Part shown: positions 20,131 to 31,354 of the stretch, in pieces | Layout of the letters: the number at the start of each line of letters is the position of its first letter | How positions within the stretch are numbered: position 1 is the first letter of the stretch | Source of the DNA: Panonychus citri | Taxonomy: Eukaryota > Arthropoda > Arachnida > Trombidiformes > Tetranychidae | Assembly: GCF_014898815.1 (NCBI RefSeq) | Contig: NW_026515433.1 | Span: 2,750,501-2,814,500 of the forward strand | Reading direction: 5' to 3' | Length of the DNA stretch: 64,000 nt | Position numbers and translations under genes: made by a program | The notes under the pieces: model-generated | The model's database searches: none | Seen by the model: the letters and a program-made list of their open reading frames with translations, nothing else | What the model was told of the DNA's origin: nothing

Positions 20131-20476
20131 TTTCTTTCTTAAAATCGTAGCGGAAATGAAGTTTTAAAATACTAGAGTGAGAGAGATAATCACAATCAAT
20201 TTGCTACGGAAACTTTTAATTGTTTTCCAATCGCTCAACGAATTAAATCTTGTTATGTTTTCTTTATCTAGATTATAAATTTTAATCCAGTTAATTGGTT
20301 GGTAATGTATCTCTTTACCCCTTTTCTCATCTTTTCTCTGTAACTAACTAATTGCTGAAGACAAAAAAATCTATTTCTAAATCTATTCTCGTAAAAAAAA
20401 CTCTAATGGTGAAAATAAATTAACTGAAATCATAATTTTCTGGGAAATAATTGCAACTCCCAAGAAGGGTGGTCCA

Positions 20477-20487
20477 GCCATCTAGTG
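20477..20487 (-). promoter_or_regulatory. CTCF-like core motif (copy A')
   Basis: Minus strand CACTAGATGGC, identical to the word in copy A. Match by eye only. Confidence 0.35.
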
Positions 20488-21594
20488 ACAATTCAATGTT
20501 ACCTTGATGTAAACAAATGATAATCAATCTGTCAAAACAACAACATTGGAAGAGATAACAAAATTAGTTGACAATTAACTCTGAAGATCAGAGAATCAAA
20601 AGTTTTCTGAATAGAACTTAATGTCCAAATTTCCGTTGATCGATGAAAATAAACTCGAAAATTGAAATATTCATCTTCCAATTAACATTAATAGTTGAAG
20701 GTGAACATTGACAATCCTTTGGATCATTAATTAGAATCAAATGTTTACACTATTGTTTTGTTCGCAATTCTGTTAGAAATTAAAGTAAATGAACTTCATT
20801 CGTGTTTTATATTCTTGTTGATATTTTCCTTTTCTAATAGAAAAGATCGACATTAGAACAAAATGCCTTCGAACGAATTCCTTTTATGGAAAATCTTTTA
20901 ATACAATCGAAAATCTCAAAAGTAAGAGAGACAAACAATTTAACGAATTCAACAAATTTGTGAGAATAAAAAAAGTAATTAACAATTAAAAGTCCAACAA
21001 GCCACAAAGTGGATTTCGCTGAACTTTACCCTCGTTAATCAATTTCTCAATCGATTATTAACTGAGCAAAGAAAAATTAGCCTAGTAATCAATCATTTCA
21101 CTCGAATCAGATGCAAATCAACAATTAATTCTTTGATTATTCTAAAAGAACTTGAATTTAATTTGAGAATCAAAAGTCAAAGAAATGATATTTTAGAACT
21201 TGTCCAAAAATCCGAAAACAAATAGAAATTCTCGATCAAAACTCAAATAGAGAACTTTAGTCTCAGTCAAGAATATATCTAGATGATTGATTCTATAATT
21301 GCCGAGTAATAACCTTAATTAACTCGAAATTATGTCGAAAAGGTGAAAAAGAAGAAAATATTTTCTTAATTTCGAATGTTTGAATTTGGCGCGAGGAACT
21401 TTTGTCAGCTGGTGATCATCGATGGAACAAGTTTCCTGGTAACCAGTTTACTTTTCTTATAGGAATTGTAGTTGTTGGTTACAAGAATTGAGGTTTAACA
21501 ATTTTTGTTACCTAAATAAAATATATTAATTATAAATCTTAGAGAAAGACTTTTTTTTTCTTGGTAATTTAAGTGTAAGTGTTTCAGTGATACT

Positions 21595-23124
21595 ATGAGT
21601 GGCTCGGCTACTATGAATGAATACTCTGTCCAAGCTCTGCAATTACCTATTGGAAATCTCCAACAGGCTGTACCAGTTCAAGTTCCAATTTCAACGTCAA
21701 ACGGACAAACAATATTGCAAACAATTCATCTTCCCTTACAAGCAATACAAGCGGTGGCTACGGGTCAACAAGTGACATTGCAGGTTGTTCCAAATGTTAT
21801 CCAGGTTCAAGGATTACCCACCGGTGTCCAAACCATTCAAGTGCAAGGTGGAGGTCAACAACAAATAATCACAGCATCTCCTGCTGCTATTCAAAGTTTA
21901 AGTTTAACTTCAGGTGGAAATTTTGTTGCCACAGTGCCTGGCTCAGGTGGCCAACAGGTTAGTTTTTACCTCTTTTATGCTTCTTTTCATCTTATGCTTG
22001 TTTTTATTTAGGAAGAAAGTTAACCTATTTTATTTTACTATTTTCGGTGAAAAGAAAATTATTATTATACATTATGTGTAGAAATATTTTACTGTTGCTA
22101 TTCTATGAGACTGTAAGATTTGAGTTTGTTTTGCTTCTCATCTTTTATTATCATTTGTGTTTGATGTTCACCACAGATCCAACAAGTTCCAAATGACCCA
22201 TCTAAATGGCAGATCATATCAGCACCTCCCACAGCCATCCAACCTGCATCTTCAGGAGCAACTCCCGCCTCATTTTCAAATACCTCTGGTAGTGAAACAA
22301 CTTCAACTCCAGCCCAAGAAACTGCAACAGGAACTGGAGCAACGGGAACTGGACGTAAAATGCGTCGAGTTGCCTGTACATGTCCAAATTGTCGAGACGG
22401 AGAGGGTAGAAATAGTGAGACAAAAAAGAAGCAACATATATGTCATATTCCTGGTTGTAATAAGGTTTATGGAAAAACATCTCATCTTCGAGCTCATCTT
22501 CGTTGGCACACTGGTGAAAGGCCTTTTGTATGCAACTGGTTATTTTGTGGTAAAAGGTTTACTCGTTCTGATGAATTACAGAGACACAGAAGAACACATA
22601 CAGGTAACATTTGTTTCATTCATTCTTTTCTCATCCTCATCCCAACGAAACATTAAAATGTTTTTTTCGCTCATCACCACAATTAACATCATTCTAATGT
22701 GTGTGTGTGTGTATTTATCTTCTCCCCCTGTCAACTTTTGATGCTCTCTCATTCTTTCTTTCTCTCTTTTCTTTCTTTCTCTGCCTCTTATCTCTTTCTT
22801 TTTCTGTCTTGCTATCATTTCACACTCGATTTGTTCTAATTTGTTAATATATTTTGATGATACTTATTATTCTTTAATATTATTAATTTATAATCAGGTG
22901 AAAAACGGTTCCAATGTGCCGAGTGCTTAAAACGTTTTATGAGAAGTGATCATCTATCCAAGCATCTTAAAACTCATCAAGCGAAGAAAGTAAATCAACA
23001 AAACCAAAGTGACGCAGAAACTGTTAATGCTGGTACAATAACAGTCGCTACTAAAAACGAAAGAACTGTTGACTCTGATCAGACTGAGTTGGCTATAAAT
23101 GAGAATGTTGGTGATGGTAATTAA
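21595..23124 (+). CDS. Sp-family zinc-finger transcription factor (Sp1-4-like)
   Basis: Exons 21595-21957, 22177-22603 and 22898-23124 (phases 0 and 1) encode 338 aa. The N-terminal 150 residues are Gln/Val/Thr-rich (VTLQVVPNVIQVQGLPTGVQ), like the glutamine-rich activation domains of Sp1/3/4. The Buttonhead box CTCPNCRDGE is present, followed by three C2H2 fingers: CHIPGCNKVYGKTSHLRAHL, CNWLFCGKRFTRSDELQRH and CAECLKRFMRSDHLSKHLKT. Finger contact residues KHA/RER/RHK-type positions (here KTSHLRA, RSDELQR, RSDHLSK) predict binding of GC/GT boxes. Family knowledge: nuclear activators of housekeeping promoters. The 3' UTR has a CAA repeat near 23220. Intron 2 falls inside the linker THTG/EKRF, a usual position. 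Confidence 0.93.
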
Positions 23125-23872
23125 TCAATTCTTCAATATAACAAATCGACTAAAAAAAAAACAAAAAACAAGAAATGAGAAAAAACCAAATCAACTAGCC
23201 TTTATATAATTAATTTTAACAACAACAACAACAACAACAATGTCACACTAAATTAAAACAAATATGGAGCATGAGGAAGAGAAAAAGAGATTGTATTTAA
23301 CTATATATTCGTTTTATTATTATTATTATATTAAATAAACAAAGATAATTTTTCTGCTATTTTGTTAATAGTTGCTTCTAACATTCCAATTTCTTTTTCC
23401 GATCAAAAACTCCTCACAATTAACTCACCAACAATAAGATTAATTCTCTGTCAAAATAATTCCAAGTTCTTTCAATTTTAGCGCCTTCGAATTGACACAA
23501 TTGGGGGACCGTTGATGAAATTAACTCCATTCGAATTCCTTTGTGATAAAGTTTCACAATTAGAGGTCAAGTAACTCCATTTGTCGATTGGACAAATTAT
23601 GAGAATTTAATCACTTGAATGCGATTTACAACATTAATTCTGATTGTGAATATATCGGATTGTAAATAGAAAATGATACAAATTCATTTATATGAAAAAA
23701 ATGAAGTTAATTGTTAACTTTTTCTTGCTCTAGTTGTGATAACTTGTTGATCAATATATTTGATTCATCGATCAATCAAATAGTAATTTCATTGAGTGTC
23801 TTATTGATAATATTAGATTTTTTTCTTCTCTGGAATTTGTGTAAAAAAAATGTAGAGTTAATGATGAAGGAA
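23125..23872. other. Convergent 3' flanks of Sp gene and ASPM-like gene
   Basis: Contains an (AAC)n tract at about 23218-23239 and AT-rich 3' UTR-like sequence. No further gene seen. Confidence 0.45.
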
Positions 23873-26800
23873 TTAGAATAATTTTCCTTTGAAAAGGTAA
23901 TTAATATGTTCCAAAGCGGTAAAATGGTCATTGAATTCGTACATGACACTTTTCGCTGATGACCAATATGGATAGAAAACAAGTTCTTTAGTTATCTTGT
24001 GTTTCTTATGAGACTTAATTGTTGATGATTCGAGATTAATTAAACTTTTCAAACTTTTATTCACTATTGGATCGCAAATGATTAGCTGTAAGAGAAAAGT
24101 GGGAAAAAGATTAATCATCGTAATTATAACTCAACTTGAGAAACTGATTGAATTGAACTTACGTCTCTGTTGACATTTTTAATTATCATCAAATAAAGAA
24201 GAGTTAAGCATTTGTTTGAAATGTGATGGACTCGAATGTACACCTTGGCCTTTTCGATGCATAAGTTGATTATCGAGTGACAGGTAACAATTAGATCTTG
24301 TGTTTTATCATACTGAAAAGAGAAGACAAATTAAACCATTGTAATTATTGGAATGAAAAATGAATAAGTGAATCTACCTTGATTAAATTCAATAAAATAT
24401 TGAAAGCAGAAGAGACGACGATCTTTGATGGTTCGCTTCGATTTGACATTTTGATTATATTAATAATTGTGTCGACGGTTTTTGGCGAAGAGATTTTTAT
24501 ACAAGATTCGGGTGAGATTTTTGTGGTTGTTTCGAGTGATGAAAGGGCCGATTGTAGTTGAATGAATTTGCGATAGTTAACTAGCTTGGTTAGAGCAAGA
24601 TTTGTACGGAATCCGATTGGGAGCTCAGGAGTGTCATTTACTTGCAGGGACTCGTCAACAGAAAGATGATCAACACAAACTGATATTAGTTTTTTGGGTG
24701 GGCCAGTTTCAATGATTGATTGACGCAGTTCTTGTGGTGGTTTGATGGTGTTGGTCGCTTCTTTGAGAGCCAGGAATTTTCTAGCAGCCAAATGACGGCG
24801 AACAAACTTTTGAATGACAATAGCCGCTTTATCTCTTTTAATACTTTCATTAACCTTTTGTTTCTGAGCATCTGACATAAGTTTTCTGAAATGTTTCTGG
24901 ATGGTTGTGGTCGCTCTTTTGAGAGTCCGGAATCTCTTAACAGCCAAATAACGGCGAACAAACTTTTGAATGACGACAGCCGCATCAACTCTCTTTTTAA
25001 TTTCATCGTGATCAACAGATGATTCCTCTAGTGGCTGATCATCTAATATTAACTTTTCAGGTGAACCATTTTCAACGATTGATTGACAAAGTTCTTGTGG
25101 TGGTTTCATGGTGTTGGTCGCTTCTTTGAGAGTTAGGAATCTTTTAAAAGCCAAATAACGACGAATAAACTTTTGAATGACAATAGCGGCTTCAGCTCTT
25201 TTAATTTCATCATGAAAAACAGAAGATTCATCTTGTTTCTGATCATCTGACATTAGTTTTTCGAGTGATTCATTTTCAACGATTGATTGAACAAGTTCTT
25301 GTGGTGGTTTGATGGTCGCATAGTATCGGCGGAAATGCTTCTGGATAGTGATGGTCGCTCTTTTGAGAGTAATGAATTTCCTAGCAGCTAAATGACGGCG
25401 AACAGACTTTTGAATGACAATAGCCGCTTCCATTCTTTTAATACTTTCATGAACCTTTTGTTTCTGAGCATCTGAAATACGTTTTCTGAAATGTTTCTGG
25501 ATGGTTATGGTCGCTCTTTTGAGAGTCCGGAATCTCTTAACAGCCAAATAACGGCGAACAAACTTTTGAATAATCATAGCTGCTTCAACTTTTTTAAAAC
25601 TTTTATCGTGATCAACAGATGATTCCTCTAGTTTCTGATCATCTAATATTAGTTTTTCGAGTGATTCATTTTCAACAATTGATTGGCAAAGTTCTTGGGG
25701 TGGTTTCATGGTTGCTTCTTTAAGAGTCAAGAAATTCCTAGCAACCAAATAACGGCGAACAAACTTTTGAATAACAATAGCCGCTTCAACTCTTCTAATA
25801 CTTTCGTCATGATCAACAGATGATTCCTCTTGTTTCTTAGCATCTGATAATAGTTTTTTGAAACGTTTCTGGATGGTGATTGTCGCTTTTTTGAGAGCCA
25901 AGAATCTTTTAACAGCCAAATAACGGCGAACAAACTTTTGAATGACAACAGCCGCATCAACTCTTTTAATTTCATCTGGATCAACAGGAGATAAATCCAC
26001 TTTCTCCAATCTTAACAAACATAACTTAAAACTCTCTTCTTGATCAACAGATGATGCCTCTTGTTTCCGATCATCTGACATTAGTTTTTCGAGTGATTCA
26101 TTTCCAACGATTGATTGACAAAGTTCTTGGGGTGGTTTCATGGTCGCATAGTATCGGCGAAAATGTCTCTGAATAGTGATGGCCGCTCTTTTGAGAGCCA
26201 AGAATCTCTTAACAGCCAAATGACAGCGAACAAACTTTTGAATGACAATAGCCGCTTTATCTCTTTTGAAATTTTCTTCATGATCAACAGAGGACTCCTC
26301 TAGTTTCTGGTCATTTGATATTAGTTTTTTGTACGGACCATTCTCACGGATTGATTGAAAAAATTCTTGTAGTGCTTCAGATTTTTTGGCTTTGATAAAA
26401 GTTATTCGTCTATTGATTGATTTTTGGGCATAGTATCGGCGGAAATGTTTCTGGATGGTGATGGTCGCTCTTTTGAGAGCTCGGAATCTTTTAACAGCCA
26501 AATAACGTCGAACAAACTTTTGAATGACAATAGCCGCTTCAACTCTTCTAATTTCATTCGGATCAACAGGAGATAAAGCAATTTTCTCCAATTTTATAAC
26601 AGGTCTTCTTCTTGGTTTAACTCGTCTCTTGGTTACAGTTTTCCATTTTTCTTGGGCAACACCAATCACAATTAGTTCGAAACTTTCACCATATGAGGTC
26701 TTAAAGTGAACTTTTTGACGAGTCCCACCAGCTTTTGTAGGCTTCCATTCGATGACAACTTCCACACTTTGGTTCTCATCAACAACAATAGATGATTCTT

Positions 26801-27092
26801 TTATTGTAAATCCAAACTCTGGCTTGGGTACTTTGACAACGTCTAGTTTTTGAATAAAATGAGCTGGATTATGGATCTTGAAAGATTTTGTTGATATATT
26901 ACCGAGCGTCACATTACCAAAATTAAGAATTGATGGTCGCTGGAAAGATTCTAATAAGAGAACCGGTGTTTCTTCATTTTCAGGGATTATTCTTTTAGGT
27001 GAAGGCGCTGGAATCTCAAATTTACAAACTCGGTGACAAGTGTTTGGATAATTAAGAGATGAGTTTTCACATTGATAAAAAGAATTGCTCAT
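23873..27092 (-). CDS. ASPM/abnormal-spindle-like protein with ASH domain and IQ-motif array
   Basis: Exons 27092-24378, 24312-24163 and 24085-23873, all phase 0, encode 1025 aa. Residues about 45-150 form an ASH (ASPM-SPD2-Hydin) domain (SILNFGNVTLGNISTKSFKI; VEVVIEWKPTKAGGTRQKVH). Residues about 185-790 hold about 15 IQ motifs of the form AAIVIQKFVRRYLAVKRF or ATITIQKHFRRYYA, which bind calmodulin or myosin-like light chains. The C-terminal 180 residues look like the helical repeat end of ASPM (TVDTIINIIKMSNRSEPSKI; AFNILLNLIK). The calponin-homology domain that lies between ASH and IQ in fly Asp and human ASPM is not visible. Family knowledge: ASPM/Asp focuses microtubule minus ends at spindle poles. 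This may be a short paralogue or a lineage form. Confidence 0.85.
24760..26545 (-). repeat. Internal tandem IQ-repeat array of the ASPM-like gene
   Basis: Repeated modules of one or two IQ motifs followed by a spacer such as KPPQELCQSIVENESLEKLM and DDQKLEESSVDHDE. The spacers, not only the IQ helices, are near-identical between modules, which indicates recent within-gene duplication or homogenisation. Confidence 0.85.
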
Positions 27093-27584
27093 TTTTGATA
27101 ACCGGAGTTTTAGACAATTGATGAATTAAAAAAGAGACTAAATAACAAATTTGTCAGATGAGATTTTCGAATTCAAAAAATGAAACAACATTCACGCCTC
27201 CGAGAAAATCAACCAATCAGAGACGACGAAGAAATTGCTCTTAGCGCCATCTGAAGTTCAGGCAACCACCTTGCTAGTGAAATTAAATTGTTAATTGATA
27301 AATTATCTTTTTGCTGTGGCAGATTAAAAATCGGATTAATAACAGTTTTAAACTAAACTGAGGGCAATCAATCGTTTGTTTCACGATGGATAATGTAGCC
27401 TGGATCGATTGAAGAGAGTTTACCTGTTGAAGTTTTATCGTCATTTATGTTGATTGATAAAATTAATTGTTGTAGTTGTTGGGAAAAGATTAGTTTATGT
27501 TGAATATATTCCAAGCTTAAGGTTGGTCAATTAGAGACCAAATTGTAAATTGAATTTTTATGGTTGTTGACTAGTTAATTGTTG
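27093..27584. promoter_or_regulatory. Spacer upstream of ASPM-like gene with CTCF-like word
   Basis: Region between the BTB gene 3' end and the ASPM-like start. At 27243-27255 the minus strand reads TTCAGATGGCGCT, a good match to the CTCF core YAGRKGGCRS. No ORF is present. Confidence 0.35.
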
Positions 27585-28919
27585 TCATAATTCTTCCCTT
27601 AGGAAAATTGATTCCAATTTGTCAAGATAAGGAGCCATTCGAGCTTGAACTGATGGGATCGCTTTATTTGCTTTAACTGCTTTGAAATCACGTTTTAGAG
27701 CTTTGATTTTACCTTCGACCTGCGACACATCACGATCCACGTTACGCTGTTGTAGAATATCACTTATCCTTTGAAGAGATATCATTTTTTTACTTGATGA
27801 TCTCCAAATACCGGCTGATTCTTCATCCCAAACATCAACAAGTGTTTTTGTTTCCTCTTCCGACCACATTTTTCGACCTTGAAAAGAAAACAGAAAAAGT
27901 TTAGAACAAGTTATTTCCTATTCGGATTTTTTAATAATCCTAAAGGCAAACCGATCACTTTGTAAATTTAAACATAATCAATTTCTTACCACTTAATCCA
28001 CCCGTTGAGTGTTGAATTTTCTCTATTCTCATTTGTCTCAAATTGGCTTTAAAAGCTGCTGATGGGGACAATTTACAGACAGGGCGAGGGTAACGAGTTG
28101 ATGGTCCAGGTAAAGAGCAACTCGAATCATCTGCTTCGTTTAAAACTTGAGGATATTCAGCTAAACGAGAATTAACATTGGCCTGTGGTTCATTGGATGC
28201 ACTTTCGATTATTATTTCAGAGGGTTTAGATAAGACCTCGTGTTGGAGAATTACAAGATCTCCTTCTTCTCCTTTAGAAACTTTTGCATGAGATTCATCT
28301 TCACAGAGATCATTTTCCGAAACATCGGATTCTGAAATCTCTTCAGCTTGTGGTTGTTTAATAGAAGTACGTTGACGTCTTTTCCTTTTGTAACTACCGC
28401 GAGGCGAAGATTCCTTATCCTTAGGACTAGTTTCAACCTAGAAATTACATTAAAAAAAGAGTTTTATAAGTATTGGATTTAAAATATTCATAGAGATAAA
28501 ATTTACAAAGAAATTAATCTCACCTTAATGTCCATTAGTCCAATAATCATTAGCGCTTTAGCTGAGTCCAAAACTGAGGGTAAACTACTTTGAGGAATTG
28601 TAACTTCCCCCTTGTACATAAATTCAATAATTGCTTCAAGATCAGAGATTGACATGTCCTTGAGTATAACTATTGGATATTGGTTTGGGTTAGAAAAATA
28701 TGCAAAGAGATCTGTGAAATAAGGGGAACATGCAGAGAGAACCAATTTATGAGCTTTGATGGTTCCACCTTGACAGGAAATAGTACAATCGGTTAAAATT
28801 TCATCGTTGTAAAGTCTTTGGAATGCTGAGACCAAATGATTTTGGTGACTATTAAGTTTCAAACAAAATGCTTGATCCGATATAGATGAAGATGAAGCTG
28901 ATGCTGATGGAGGTGCCAT
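27585..28919 (-). CDS. BTB/POZ protein with C-terminal Myb/SANT-like domain
   Basis: Exons 28919-28524, 28437-27990 and 27877-27585 (phases 0 and 1) encode 378 aa. Residues about 15-130 are a BTB domain of the arthropod Ttk/Lola type (FCLKLNSHQNHLVSAFQRLY; LTDCTISCQGGTIKAHKLVL; YFTDLFAYFSNPNQYPIVIL; FMYKGEVTI). A basic nuclear-localisation stretch (YKRKRRQRTS) and an acidic, low-complexity linker follow. Exon 3 encodes a trihelix/Myb-SANT-like fold (KMWSEEETKTLVDVWDEES; LQRISDILQQRNVDRDVSQV; GKIKALKRDFKAVK). BTB proteins of this type are dimerising nuclear regulators, usually with zinc fingers, HTH-psq or similar modules. I infer a DNA-binding transcription factor; orthologue not identified. 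Confidence 0.85.
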
Positions 28920-30253
28920 GGTTTTCCAAGTGTCACGAAAAAATAGTCAATCCAATTTCAATAAAACTCTTGTAAAGAAGAGAAAACAAACAAACGTCGA
29001 AGCAAAGTGAAAGAGAAATAAGCAAAAAACAATTGACAACTAATCATAGTAAAATTAGCAACACCAACAATAGAATCAGCGTGCAAATAATAAAAGTCCA
29101 TAGTCACAGAGAGAAAACCAGATCACCAGGAAATGGCAACAATCGATTGAAAATTAAGTTCAGCCAACATCCAAATATAGTAAAATAAGAAAGAACAAGA
29201 AAAGAGAAGAATAATTAAAAATCGTCATACCGATTTACAAAGAATAATAAAAAAAACATCAACTTTATACCACAAGTAATGAGAGAAAATAAAATAAAAA
29301 CAATTAGAAAATGTGATCGGCCCTAAACAAATTTAACAAAATGTTTCCACTAATTAATTACTCGGTTCAATACCTTTTCACAATTGTAGACAATCACAAA
29401 GTGATAAAAACAGTGATGATAATCAAATGTCACACGAAAATAATTATTATCTCGAATTAGAATATAAAAGTTTGATGAACAATCAGGACGAGATTAAATA
29501 ACGACCACAATTTAATAAGCTGAACTTCAGCTGCTTAAGGAAAAGAACAAACAATCACCATGGTAACCGAAATACATTTTCTTTTCTATAAGCGGTTAAT
29601 TTAACATGGAACAAAATTATTCTCAATTAACAATTGTTTCCTTTTAATTTCTTTCGATTATCTTGATTAATTGTCAACTTTAGAAGTATAGATTGATTCA
29701 GTTCTCATTGGAAATCTACAATCATAGTGAATATTATTGGAAGATTATTCTTTATGTTGTTCAACTATTTTCCAATCTTGTAAACAATTGATTCCAATTT
29801 TTTTTAATTTTGTAAACTATTGAAGTGATTTTGTTATTTACAATTGTGAACCACTGGAGTAGGACTATTTGTTAATTGCTCTTGCAATTAATCAGATTTA
29901 GAGATCTGTGAATGTATGAATTGATCGTTGCTCTGAAATCAATTTTTGCGGCAGAGAAAAAAAGTCGATTTATCTCAACGTAATTGTGAACAATTGAGAT
30001 TGTTAATCGTGTCCCCATTGAGAGAATTACTTTACCCTGTTTATAGAATCGCTGATTGTTGAACAAAGAAAAAGAAATCAGTTGATTCAAGATAAACATT
30101 TAGGTTTCTGGTGAACTGGACGGGGGAAAGTTAAGAAGAGAAGAGGAAAAAAGAGAAAAGAAAACATTGAGCTTCTTCATTTTGTTTTCTTCTCTTTTTT
30201 AATTGTTCTGTTTTAATTATTTTTTATTCTTTTTTTACTGTTTTTAAGATCAA
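28920..30253. other. Intergenic region between divergent BTB and LC3 genes
   Basis: AT-rich, about 1.3 kb. The last 135 bp (from about 30118, GACGGGGGAAAGTTAAGAAG) belong to the LC3 duplication unit. No ORF supported; the short ORFs at 29872-30099 lack any family feature. Confidence 0.45.
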
Positions 30254-31151
30254 ATGGACAAGCAAAATTTCGAGTTTAAAAGAAATCTAACATTTGGTAA
30301 GTTGTTCAAGTTGTTCATTTCTCTTTACCTCTTTGTCTTTCTCTATCTCTCTCCATTGTTTTCCTTCATTTTGAAATGTTTTTGTTTACAAAAATTTCTC
30401 TTTCTTTTCTTCTTTTTTTCTTTTTCTTTTTTCTCTTTTGCTGTAACTTACTTATCACTTGACTCTTAATTATTGTGAGATATGTTTGCTCTCAAATTAC
30501 GAGACTATTTTTCTCTGATGCAACTTGATTCAAATTTAACAATTTGTGTTGTTATTGTTTTCTCCTTTTATAGATGAGCGAAAAAAGCAATCAAAAAGTA
30601 TGAGAAGACTTTATTCTGACAAGACTCCAATAATTATCGAGAAATATCGTTCTGAGAAACAATTACCAATAATTGATAGAAATCGCTATCTTGTACCCCA
30701 ACACCTTCCATGTCACAAGCTGGTGGAAATAGTTCGCCGCCGACTCACCTTACATCCAAGTCAGGCTCTTTTTCTTCTCGCTGGTGGGAATTCATTAGTC
30801 TCCAATTCCACTTCTGTTGGTGAAGTCGCTGAACAATTCAGAGACCCTGATGGCTTCTTGTATATTGTTTATGCTTCACAAGAAACTTTTGGCTGAACAA
30901 TCTGACAACAGTGACGAATGAAAGAAAAGACAATCTTTCAATCATTTAATCCCAATCACTGAGATATTGGGATGAAATGATTCGATAATTACCCAAGTTC
31001 AAACACAAAAATCTATCCATTAAGGAGCAACAATTAAAGATGATACGAATGGCAGTGCCATTGTAATCAGAGATGAAAAACAATTCTCATTCTAATAATA
31101 AGCAATTGACTAATAAACTAGAATGTTGAATAATTAACATTCTACATTGTT
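30118..31151 (+). repeat. LC3 duplication unit, copy 1
   Basis: Nearly identical to about 36068-37131. It spans upstream flank, both LC3 exons, the intron and about 250 bp of 3' flank. The left edge starts at GACGGGGGAAAG; the right edge is at TTCTACATTGT. Copy 2 carries an extra 40 bp or so in the leader and lacks 9 bp in the intron. Confidence 0.9.
30254..30896 (+). CDS. Atg8-family ubiquitin-like protein, LC3 type (copy 1)
   Basis: Exons 30254-30296 and 30574-30896 encode 121 aa. The ubiquitin-like fold shows LC3 landmarks: FKRNLTFDERKKQSKSMRRL, TPIIIEKYRSEKQLPIIDRN, RYLVPQHLPCHKLVEIVRRR, and the end DPDGFLYIVYASQETFG. Family knowledge: the C-terminal Gly is conjugated to phosphatidylethanolamine by ATG7/ATG3/ATG12-5-16 and the protein decorates autophagosomes and recruits LIR-containing cargo receptors. 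Here translation stops directly after the Gly, so no ATG4 trimming would be needed for first conjugation. ETFG and the basic N-terminal helices indicate the LC3 rather than the GABARAP branch. Copy 2 (36245-36877) differs by one amino acid, His62 here versus Tyr62. Confidence 0.93.
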
Positions 31152-31354
31152 AATTTTATTCTAGTTTAACTTTTGTTTATTAAAGAAAAACTTTTACGAA
31201 AATTTTTCGTCCATTGGAAATGACTCAACGGTCCCTAATCGTCTCGTGATTTTGTTTACATTTTTGTTATCAACAACTTTCTAATTAATAAGTTTTAGGG
31301 TCCTCATTGTTTTCATAGTTAAATGTTGACAACTAAACTAAGTGCCTCAATTAA

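Larger units (their letters stand above)
19090..21509. repeat. Direct repeat copy A': RagC 3' exons plus 3' flank
   Basis: About 2.42 kb, nearly identical to 10974-13446. Its right edge (after AACAATTTTTGTT) leads straight into the promoter of the Sp gene, so this copy holds the ancestral downstream junction, while copy A holds the ancestral upstream junction. Confidence 0.93.

Noticed and set aside
10974..21509. The two 2.4 kb repeats as LTRs of a retrotransposon
   Set aside because: They contain RagC exons with introns and host 3' flank, lack TG...CA ends and primer-binding site, and the enclosed element has EEP endonuclease typical of non-LTR elements.
24760..26545. CRISPR-like or satellite array
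   Set aside because: The repeats are in-frame IQ modules inside one long exon of an ASPM-like gene.
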